A stretch of DNA of 64,000 bases from Verrucomicrobiota bacterium (GTDB lineage Bacteria > Verrucomicrobiota > Verrucomicrobiae > Limisphaerales > UBA11358), in NCBI GenBank assembly GCA_014860005.1, contig JACZKP010000065.1, forward strand, positions 62,001 through 126,000, read 5' to 3'. A model generated the notes under the pieces. The model worked only from the letters and a program-made list of their open reading frames with translations. It was not told where the DNA came from and ran no database searches. A program made the translations under genes and the position numbers. Position 1 is the stretch's first letter. Each line of letters starts with the position of its first letter. This document shows, one piece after another, positions 8,134-16,500 of this stretch.

Positions 8134-10323
8134 TCAAAACTGGATTGCCAGTTCGCGCGGGCGAGTTTCGTTGGCGAACCGGAGCCACAATAGGCCGTCC
8201 GTTACTGAATGTTCAAAGTCCGCCACCGGTTTTCCAGCCAGCGTGATGGAACGCGGCGGCTTCGGGGTACGGAGCATCACTATCGCTGATGTCTTCCCCA
8301 CGCCCTCGACCGTGAACGAAACTGATTTTGAATCCTGTTCCAACAGCAGCGCCTTGCAGGCGGAGGCGAGAAGTTGAGGCGTCCGACCGCGTGCGGTGTC
8401 GAGGTCGCGCAGGAAGTACCGCGAGCCGGGCTTCAGTTCGATGTTGTTCTGCACACGGAGCTCCGGGTCAAAAAGATTCACGAAGCGACCGTGAAGCTGC
8501 TTGGGTGCGCCGGGAATGGATTCATCCAATCCGGCGGCGATCAGGTATGGGCCACGCCGCAGCAGGAGGTAATTCGTTTCGCGCCATTTCAGCTTCGCGG
8601 ACAGCGCGGCTTGTTTCACAAGTTGAATCAGCCGTTCATCGCCCTGCGCGTCCTGTGCAAGTCGAACTGGGCTTTCTTTCAACCAGAACACCTCACCTTT
8701 GCCATATTCCCAGTTGACCCGAGTAGCCTTAGAGTGATCTGAGCTGGTCACGCCAAACGAAAGTTGCTCAAACAAGTGTTCCCGCGGCGTGGCGTAGCTA
8801 CGGCCCTCGGTGTTCCACCATTCGCGCACGGCATGGTAAGGGTCGGAGTCGTCATCACATACCAGCAGCCGACCGCCGCGTTTGACCCAATCCGCGAGTG
8901 AAGCGTGAACTTCGGGTGCAAGCGGTTTCATGCCGTGATACGAAAGCAGCAACACGCGGAAGTCCGCGAGATAGTGTGGCACCGTGAGGTTTTCCAACTG
9001 CACGGGCGCGACCGGCATGCCGCGTTTTAAGAGCGGCAATGCCAGTCCATAGACTTCGCTCAGGTGCGGATCGCCGGGGTGGGGATCGCCGCGTTGGAAC
9101 ATCAACGAGTCGCTCACCAGCACGCCGAGTCCGGTCGTGCCGCAATCCCACTCGACGCGCTTTTGCTTCATGTCATTGAGCGCGTTCATCACCGTTTGCA
9201 GTTCAGTCGCGTACGGCTGCGGGATGGGCTGGCGGTCCTCTGGCTTTGCGGATGAAGGATAACGCCCGTTGAAAACCCGTTCTGGCCACGGCGCGACTTC
9301 GTATTGCCAAACCTCCGGTTGCAGCAGCGACGCGACCAGCGTGGACTCCCAGTTGCGCTGATAATCGTTCCAATCGTAGTTCGGATTATCCTCGATGGGA
9401 TCGTTCAAATACCAAACGGTGCGCCCCGTGGCGCGGACGAGGTTTTGCATCGCGCCGTATTCGAGAAACGCGGTCTCAAACGTGCGCTCGCGCACCTTGC
9501 CGCGAAACTGATTCGGCGTTCGCGAGGTCCCGGTCCAGACTTGGGCGATGTAGCCGTCGCAACCGTTAAGCCGTGCGAGGCTCGACTCCGGACTCACGAT
9601 CCGCCAGTGCGCATAGTTGAGCAGGCTGTGGGTCGGCACATAGCAACGGACTTTGCGCCCGGTGCGGCGGTTGTAATCCTGCACGTAGTCGAAAACTTGC
9701 TGCAACGCGCGGCGGTAGAGAAAATACTTGAGCTTTGACGCACGCCACTGAGCGTCCACGGAACTGTGCGGCGGCTGCCAGTCTTCGCCGTGGTGCGCGC
9801 GCCACTCCCGCTTGAAGCCTTCCGAATAACCGCCGCGCACCCAGAACTCCGGCTCTTCGAGATGAATCGCTTCCGCACCCGCATCCAGCGCGCGTTGCAC
9901 CCCAACGCAGAGAAATTTTCCGAAGTTCGTTCCCGGCGACATGTAATACACATCGCCGCCGTGGCTGATCTTGTTGCCGCGCCGGTCGGTTTGGGCTTCG
10001 TCCTCGTGGTTCACGCCGTCGAAGCGGCCATAGAGGTAATCCTGGTAATTCCCCCACGAGACACCGGTCATCACGTGAATGCGATAACCGCGATCACGCC
10101 AGGTCTGGATGCGCTGCGGCAGGCCGGGATCAATGCCGTAAACGATGGCGACATCCGAACGCAGATTACCCGCTTCGCTCCATGCCTGCCCCGTCTGGAA
10201 ACAGGTGCGCTCCAATACTTGCTGTGGATCGAGCGGAAATGGCGGGGGCAACTCGGCCGCACTCAACGCTCCAACGAAGGGAACGACCGGCAGTAGAAAC
10301 AGCAACGTGCGAAGCATGACCAC
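8134..10323 (-). CDS. Secreted glycoside-hydrolase-like protein of unrecognised family
   Basis: The protein has 729 residues with an N-terminal signal peptide (LRTLLFLLPVVPFVGALSAA). Residues 30-400 look like a TIM-barrel glycosidase: strand ends such as YRIHVMTGVSW, AIHLEEPEFW (E156/E157 are candidate acidic catalytic residues) and KVRCYVPTHS, with many aromatic residues. Residues about 400-530 (LGVLVSDSLMFQRG ... VLLLSYHGMK ... WVKRGGRLLVCDDD) resemble the glutamine-amidotransferase-like trimerisation domain of GH42 beta-galactosidases. A beta-rich C-terminus follows. I infer an exported glycosidase related in architecture to GH42, but cannot assign a family or substrate. It is divergent from the methyltransferase gene at 10421, with a 97-base intergenic region. 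An ATG two codons downstream is an alternative start. Confidence 0.6.
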   Translation of the reverse strand: MVMLRTLLFLLPVVPFVGALSAAELPPPFPLDPQQVLERTCFQTGQAWSEAGNLRSDVAIVYGIDPGLPQRIQTWRDRGYRIHVMTGVSWGNYQDYLYGRFDGVNHEDEAQTDRRGNKISHGGDVYYMSPGTNFGKFLCVGVQRALDAGAEAIHLEEPEFWVRGGYSEGFKREWRAHHGEDWQPPHSSVDAQWRASKLKYFLYRRALQQVFDYVQDYNRRTGRKVRCYVPTHSLLNYAHWRIVSPESSLARLNGCDGYIAQVWTGTSRTPNQFRGKVRERTFETAFLEYGAMQNLVRATGRTVWYLNDPIEDNPNYDWNDYQRNWESTLVASLLQPEVWQYEVAPWPERVFNGRYPSSAKPEDRQPIPQPYATELQTVMNALNDMKQKRVEWDCGTTGLGVLVSDSLMFQRGDPHPGDPHLSEVYGLALPLLKRGMPVAPVQLENLTVPHYLADFRVLLLSYHGMKPLAPEVHASLADWVKRGGRLLVCDDDSDPYHAVREWWNTEGRSYATPREHLFEQLSFGVTSSDHSKATRVNWEYGKGEVFWLKESPVRLAQDAQGDERLIQLVKQAALSAKLKWRETNYLLLRRGPYLIAAGLDESIPGAPKQLHGRFVNLFDPELRVQNNIELKPGSRYFLRDLDTARGRTPQLLASACKALLLEQDSKSVSFTVEGVGKTSAIVMLRTPKPPRSITLAGKPVADFEHSVTDGLLWLRFANETRPRELAIQF

Positions 10324-10420
10324 AGGTTGCGCAAAGTCCGGGGAACATTCAAGCGCGGCGCTCGCGATCCGAAGTTCAATTCAAGCAGAAGTCGATTGCC
10401 TCCGTGGGCAGGTCGCCATA

Positions 10421-11203
10421 ATGTTGCCTCCCTTGAGCGCAGTGGAATCCAGATACATTGAGAAGCGTCGTCCCACCGGGCGGCCGCGGGCGCAGCGCGC
10501 CTCGTCTCGGGACAAGCCGGACTTGGCGCCGCCCGCGGAGTTTGGCGGTGATGCCGAATGGTTGCGTTCGGTGCAGCAGGATTTGCCAAAGTTCATTCCG
10601 TTCCTCACCCGTAAGTGCGAAGTGGAGTTCCGCGGTCGCATCCTGGAAATCAGCGCCGGCGTGGCGTGGTTCAGCGCGGAACTTTCCAAACTGCCGCGCG
10701 TGGTGGAGGTCATTGCCACGGATTACCTGTCGGAAACTCTCAAGCATCAGGCCCCGCAGGTTTTCAGGTTGTTGCGCGCGCACGAGGCTAAAATCACCCG
10801 CATGCCAGCGGATTTGCACCGGCTGGAGTTTCCGGACAATTACTTCGACTTCGTGGTCTGCTCGGCGGGACTGCATCGCGCGGTCAATCTGCCGCAATTG
10901 CTGCGGGAAGCCCGGCGGGTCCTGAAGCCGGGAGGGCAGTTTATTTCCATTCGCGAGCCGGTCTGCCCCTTCGTCCGGCAGTCGCCGCTCGCCGGACGGC
11001 GCACGGGTTTGATTTCCGCACACGACCAGAAACCGCTCTACACGCTTTCAGAATACAAGGAGTTCTTCCGGCGCGCCGGCCTGGTGGTGAAAGCCCGGCG
11101 GGTGAATCTGGCTTCGGGCTTGAAATACTACTTCAATGAGGCAGTCAACGGTTTCACTCATGCCCGTTATGCCTTCATCGGCACCAAGCGAGGCCGGGTG
11201 TGA
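10421..11203 (+). CDS. Class I SAM-dependent methyltransferase
   Basis: The protein has 260 residues if started at ATG 10421. Upstream in-frame codons overlap the neighbouring divergent gene and show no coding character, so the shorter form is preferred. Residues about 70-170 carry the Methyltransf_11-like core: GRILEISAGVAWFSAELSKL (motif I, with the usual GxGxG reduced to SAG), VIATDYLSE (acidic loop after strand 2), PDNYFDFVVCSAGLHR (motif IV region) and EARRVLKPGGQFISIREP (post-II/motif V region). The acceptor is unknown; neighbours give no pathway context. The weakly conserved glycine motif is unusual but the overall fold signature is clear. The basic first 45 residues look disordered. 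Confidence 0.8.
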   Translation: MLPPLSAVESRYIEKRRPTGRPRAQRASSRDKPDLAPPAEFGGDAEWLRSVQQDLPKFIPFLTRKCEVEFRGRILEISAGVAWFSAELSKLPRVVEVIATDYLSETLKHQAPQVFRLLRAHEAKITRMPADLHRLEFPDNYFDFVVCSAGLHRAVNLPQLLREARRVLKPGGQFISIREPVCPFVRQSPLAGRRTGLISAHDQKPLYTLSEYKEFFRRAGLVVKARRVNLASGLKYYFNEAVNGFTHARYAFIGTKRGRV

Positions 11204-11326
11204 TTGAATTGGCGTTCCGTCCATCTCTCGCCATTCTTGCGGACAAACCGGTTGACGGGCCAAATAATTCACATTCAGTTAAGTGCTGGCGAACATCCTG
11301 CTGATTTCCCCGGCGGAAACTAAGAT

Positions 11327-12046
11327 ATGCGTCCTCGGACAGCGATTTTGGCAAGCCTTGCAGCAGGCTGCGTCGTGATCGTGGCGGGAATCCGGTTCGG
11401 CTTGCCCGAAACCCCGATGCCCACGCCAGCGCACACTTCCGCCCCGGAAGTGGACACCGAATCCGCCAAGACTAGGGTCGGCAAATCCAGCTTCTTCACG
11501 AAACGCAGTTCGGCCCACATGCCTGCCCAGTTAGACGCCGCAGCAGCCGCAGCAGCAAATGGCGCAGAAATCATCGCGGATTGGGAGCCACGCCTGGCAG
11601 AGGTGCTCCGTTCGGACGTCGAACCTTCGGAAATGGGGCGGCAACTGCTGGAAATGCTGCCTCAGTTGCCGCCAGCCGGCCGGTTGCAGGCCATTCGACG
11701 CGCGGCCGAATTGCTTCCCGACGATGACTACGCTCCCCTTGACAAAATGCTGAGTGACCCGGAGACGCCGCAGGATGACCTGGACGCCATGATGCGCGAC
11801 CTGCTGCACCGTCCCGATTCCCTGAAACTGCCCGCCCTCCTCACCGTGGCGCGTGCTGCTGGACATCCGTATCGCGGTGATGCCCGGGAAATCCTCGCCG
11901 TGGTGTTGGGAGAAGACTTCGAAGAGGATTGGGGCATTTGGGAAAATGCAATCGCCGCATGGGTGGAACAAGAAACCGAAACCGTTGCTGCCGACGCGCC
12001 TGATACTCCGTTGGCAAAGGAGCAGAGCGCCAGGAGTCCCCGATGA
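11327..12046 (+). CDS. Hypothetical membrane-anchored or exported protein
   Basis: The protein has 239 residues. It begins with a short basic stretch and a hydrophobic segment (TAILASLAAGCVVIVAGI, residues 5-22) that acts as a signal anchor or signal peptide, then a proline-rich linker, then an alpha-helical acidic domain (about residues 60-220) with the ordered segments GRQLLEMLPQLPPAGRLQAI and DFEEDWGIWENAIAAWVEQE. I recognise no family. The coding frame is open over its whole length with codon usage like its neighbours, and it sits in co-orientation 123 bases after the methyltransferase gene. Function cannot be inferred from context. Confidence 0.7.
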   Translation: MRPRTAILASLAAGCVVIVAGIRFGLPETPMPTPAHTSAPEVDTESAKTRVGKSSFFTKRSSAHMPAQLDAAAAAAANGAEIIADWEPRLAEVLRSDVEPSEMGRQLLEMLPQLPPAGRLQAIRRAAELLPDDDYAPLDKMLSDPETPQDDLDAMMRDLLHRPDSLKLPALLTVARAAGHPYRGDAREILAVVLGEDFEEDWGIWENAIAAWVEQETETVAADAPDTPLAKEQSARSPR

Positions 12047-12190
12047 AAACTCTGACGACATTTGCGCTCCCCAACTGCATCAACCCGCGATTAAAACTCT
12101 GCCACGAAAATGTTGTCGCATCCCGTTTGCCCTGATTATGATTAACCCGCAACTTAGACCCACAATCTGACCAACAACAAACCAACTCTT

Positions 12191-13303
12191 ATGCCAGACA
12201 AAGTTCCCTACCTCGATCTGCCTGCGCAAATCCGTTCCTTGCGCTCCGAACTCGACGCCGTTATCGCCCGCACGCTGGACAACTGCTCCTTCTGCCTCGG
12301 ATCGGACACCGTGCAGTTTGAGAAGGATTTCGCCAAGTACTGTGGCGCGGAACACGCAATAGGCTTCAACAGCGGCACCTCCGCCCTGCACATCGCGCTC
12401 ATGCTGCTCAACGTCGGACGCGACGATGAAGTCATCACCACCCCGCACACATTCGTGGCCACGAGCTGGGCCATTTCTTATGTCGGTGCCAGGCCCGTGT
12501 ACGTGGACATTGACGAGGACACGTTCAATCTCAATCCCGCGCGGATTGAACGGGCCATCACGCCGCGCACCAAGGCGATCATGCCGGTGCATCTTTACGG
12601 GCATCCGTTTGACATTGATCCGATCCTGGCCGTGGCGAAGAAGCACAATCTTCCAGTGGTGGAGGATTCCGCGCAGGCTCACGGCGCGAAGTATAAAGGC
12701 AAAACCATCGGCACATTTGGTGAGATTTCCTGCTTCAGCTTTTATCCCGGCAAAAACCTCGGCGCCTGTGGCGAGGGCGGCGCGCTCGTGACCAACAATG
12801 CGGCGTATGCCGCGCGGGCGCGTTCCTTGCGGGAACACGGCTCCTCCGTGCGTTATTATCATGACGAGGTTGGGTTTAATTATCGCATGGAAGGCATCCA
12901 GGGCGCCGTGCTGGGTGTGAAACTCAAGAAGCTCGACGATTGGACCGCCGCCCGTCGCCGCGTGGCGCATCGTTATCACGAACTGCTGGCGGACATACCG
13001 CTGCAATTGCCGCGCGAAGCCACTTGGGCGGAAAGTGTCTATCATCTCTACGTGGTGCGCCATCCGAAGCGCGACGACCTGAAGAAATACCTGGAAGCGA
13101 ATGGCGTGGGCTGCGCCCTGCATTACCCGCTACCGCTCCACCTGCAGAAGTGTTACGCCAGTCTCGGACACAAGGCCGGGGATTTCCCCGTTTCGGAAAA
13201 GGCCGCGCGCGAGTGCCTGAGCCTGCCGATCTTCCCGGAGTTGACCGAAGCGCAGATTCAGCGCGTGGTTTCGGTGATCAAAGAGTTTTTTCAGAAACTT
13301 TGA
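12191..13303 (+). CDS. DegT/DnrJ/EryC1/StrS-family PLP aminotransferase
   Basis: The protein has 370 residues, the family's usual length. Residues 54-70 (EHAIGFNSGTSALHIALML) hold the Ser/Thr of the phosphate-binding site. D159 and Q162 in VVEDSAQAHGA contact the cofactor ring and oxygen, and K188 in SFYPGKNLGACGEGG is the Schiff-base lysine. Such enzymes aminate the keto group of nucleotide-activated sugars (UDP-4-keto or 3-keto sugars) for lipopolysaccharide, capsule or glycoprotein glycans. No other sugar-nucleotide gene lies beside it, so the exact substrate is open. The start ATG follows a 144-base gap and no second start is more convincing. Family certain; substrate unknown. Confidence 0.92.
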   Translation: MPDKVPYLDLPAQIRSLRSELDAVIARTLDNCSFCLGSDTVQFEKDFAKYCGAEHAIGFNSGTSALHIALMLLNVGRDDEVITTPHTFVATSWAISYVGARPVYVDIDEDTFNLNPARIERAITPRTKAIMPVHLYGHPFDIDPILAVAKKHNLPVVEDSAQAHGAKYKGKTIGTFGEISCFSFYPGKNLGACGEGGALVTNNAAYAARARSLREHGSSVRYYHDEVGFNYRMEGIQGAVLGVKLKKLDDWTAARRRVAHRYHELLADIPLQLPREATWAESVYHLYVVRHPKRDDLKKYLEANGVGCALHYPLPLHLQKCYASLGHKAGDFPVSEKAARECLSLPIFPELTEAQIQRVVSVIKEFFQKL

Positions 13304-13385
13304 AAGCACCACGCCCGCTGGCTTTACTATCGGCTGGAAATCAAGACACTGAATTGCCCAATCGGGGACGGAGGGCTGACGAATG

Positions 13386-13422
13386 AACGACCACGATTTC
13401 GATGACGAAAATGGTGGTCGTT
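13386..13422 (+). terminator. Long hairpin downstream of the aminotransferase gene
   Basis: AACGACCAC at 13386-13394 pairs perfectly with GTGGTCGTT at 13414-13422. The 19-base interior can pair further (ATTTCG with CGAAAAT around an ATGA loop). It is followed by TTTATG, only a weak U-tract. It lies 83 bases after the aminotransferase stop and 140 bases before the next start, so it best fits a terminator, with a structured 5' leader for the next gene as an alternative. Confidence 0.55.
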
Positions 13423-13562
13423 TATGACCCCTGTGTTGCCGGCGGCATTTGTTAAATGCATACTCGTTGATCACGCCGCGCGCAAAGGCATCACGCAGGT
13501 CGAGCACTGCTGCGGGAACTGTTTGTCACTTGGCGAATCGGGTTTGGCCGTTCAAGCTGTGC

Positions 13563-16500
13563 ATGGCTCGTATGAACATTGCACGCCAACAGACCATTAA
13601 CCGGAACGCGGAACAGGGCCTCGGCCGGTTTCTGAATGCTCCGAAACGCTTCTTGGCATTGCTTCCAACAATCTTCTTCACAGGGGCTTGGTGCGCCGAA
13701 GGCCAAGCACCATTGCTGGACGATTTCGACCCGGGGGCAGACGGGAGCATGAGTGCCCTTGCGGTGCAGGCGGACAGGAAGATTCTGGTAGGCGGCGCGT
13801 TCACCACGCTGCGCGGGCAGATCCGCAACCGGATTGGCCGGCTTAACCCGGATGGCACCCTGGACAACGGTTTCAATCCGGGGGCAAACGGATCTGTGTA
13901 CGCCCTCGCGGTGCAGACAGACGGGAAAATTGTGGTGGGCGGTCAGTTCACTATGCTCGGGGGACAGCCGCGCACTAATATTGCCCGGCTCAACGCAGAC
14001 GGGACGCTGGACGGCACGTTCAATCCAAGCGTCACCGGCAATAGCCAAGCCCATGTGGCTTGCCTCGCAATTCAGGCGGACGGCGGGATTTTGGTGGGCG
14101 GCTCATTCACTGCGCTGGGCGGACAGCCGCGCATGATGATTGGCCGGCTGAACGCGGACGGGACCGTGGATAGCACGTTCAATCCAGGCGCGGGCAATTA
14201 TGTCTACTCTCTTGCCGTGCAGCCGGACGGGAAGATTATCGTGGGGGGCTGGTTCACGTCGCTGGGTGGGCAACCGCGCAACAGTCTCGGCCGCCTGGAC
14301 CCCGACGGGACGCTGGACAGCACGTTCACTTCGGGCGTCGGCGGAGCGACTTTTCCAGAGGTAACGGCCCTCGCCGTCCAAGCGGACGGGAAAATTCTCG
14401 TGGGCGGCTGGTTCGGCACGCTGGGCGGATTCTCGCGCGAGGGGATTGGCCGCCTGAACGCGGACGGGACGCTGGACGAAATTTTCAATCCGGGAACGAA
14501 GAACCGGGTGCGTTCTTTCGCGCTGCAGGCGGATGGAAGAATTGTCACTGCCTTCGCCTACTACCCACCGGACGGTACGGCGACGCGCCATTACATCGGC
14601 CGGGTGAACGCCGACGGCACGCTGGACAGCTTCTACGTGGGAGCGAACGACACTCTGTATGCTCTCGCGCTGCAACCCGACGGAAAAATCCTGGTGGGCG
14701 GCCTGTTCACCAATTTGAGGAACCGAATTGCGCGGCTGAACAACACCGGACCGGCCACCGAAGGCGTGTCGCACGACGGGAGTACGATCACCTGGTTGCG
14801 GGGGGGAACCAGCCCGGAGGTGTGGCACACCAGCTTCGCGGTGAGCACCAACGGTGCGGACTGGACTGAGTTGGGTGCGGGCGGGCGTCTGCCGGCCCCG
14901 CCAGGCGGCGTGTCGCCGGGGTGGGAACTGCCCAACGCGATGCTGTCGCCTGGCGCCAGACTCCGGGCGCGCGGTTGGACTACCAGTGGTCAGTTCAACG
15001 GCTCAAGCTGGTTTGCGGAATCTTACGGCGGCTTTCCGTTTTTCGCCACCCAGCCGGTAAGCCGCACGAACAGCGCCGGAACGGTGGCCACCTTCAGTGC
15101 GGTGGCGGGGGTTACGCCACCGCTGAGTTACCAGTGGCTGCGCGAGGGACAACCATTGGCCAATGCCGGAAACATTTCTGGCGCGCAAGCCAGCACGCTC
15201 ACGGTGAGCAACGTGTTCGGCGCGGACGCCGCGAGATATGCCGTGGTCGTGAGTAACGCTTACGGCAGCGTGACCAGCGCGGTGGCGAGGTTGACGGTCT
15301 TGGACCCGATCGTTGTCACGTCGCCGACCAACCTGATGCGCAATGTGGGCGAGACGGCCACGTTCACGGTCACGCCTCTCGGCACGCCGCCGCTGGCCTA
15401 CCAGTGGCGGAAGGAGGGCGTGGTCCTGTCCGGCGCAACCGCCTCCGCCCTGAGTCTCACGAACGTGCAGCGCGTGGACGCCGGGTGGTACGACGTGGAC
15501 GTGTCGAACGCTTATGGCAGCGTCACCAGCGCCCCGGCCACCCTCTCGGTCAACCTCGCGACGCTAGACAGCACGTTCAATCCGGGAGCGAGCGCCGCCG
15601 TGAATTCCGTCGCGGTGCAGGCGGACGGGAGAGTTCTGGTGGGCGGCGCGTTCACCACACTGGGAGGGCAGCCGCGCAGTTACCTCGGCCGGCTGAACGC
15701 CAACGGGACGTTGGACAGCACGTTCAATCCGGGTGCGGGCGGTTCCGTATCTTGCCTTGCCATGCAGACGGACGAAAAAATTCTGGTGGGCGGCGCGTTC
15801 ACCAGTCTGGCCGGGCAAGCGTGCAATCGGATTGGGCGGCTGAACCCGGACGGGACGCTGGACATCGCGTTCAATCCGGGGGCGAACGCAACGGTGCGCT
15901 CCCTCGCGCTGCAAACGGACGGCAAAATTCTGGTGGGGGGCAATTTCACCACGCTGGGCGGGCAATCGCGCAACTATCTTGGCAGGCTGAACTCCGACGG
16001 AACGCTGGACGACTCCTTTAACCCGGGCGCCAGCGATTACGTGAGAGCCCTCGCCGTCCAACCCGATGGGAAAATTCTGGTGGGCGGGTACTTCTCCACG
16101 CTGCTCGGGCAGTCGCGCAGCCGCATTGGCCGGCTGAACGCGGACGGTTCGCTTGACGATTCCTTCAATCCGGGGGCGAGCAGTACCGTGTATTCCATCG
16201 CCGTGCAAGCGGATGGGCAGCTTCTCGTGGGCGGCTATTTCAGCACGCTGGGCGGTCAGCCGCGCATGATGATTGGCCGCTTGAACGCGGACGGAACCCT
16301 CGACTCCGGCTTCAATCCGGGCGCGGACCTCGACGTGTATTCGCTGGCCGTTCAGGCGGACGGGAAAATTCTGGCGGGCGGGTACTTCTCCACGCTAGGC
16401 GGACAGCCGCGCAGTCGCATTGGCCGGCTGAACGCGGACGGGACATTGGACAGCACGTTCAATCTCGGTGCCAGCAGCTACGCGTATGCTCTCGCGTTGC

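Noticed and set aside
10145..10420. A 92-codon N-terminal extension of the methyltransferase
   Set aside because: It overlaps the start of the divergent glycosidase-like gene and has no conserved sequence; the shorter start at 10421 leaves a normal divergent promoter region.
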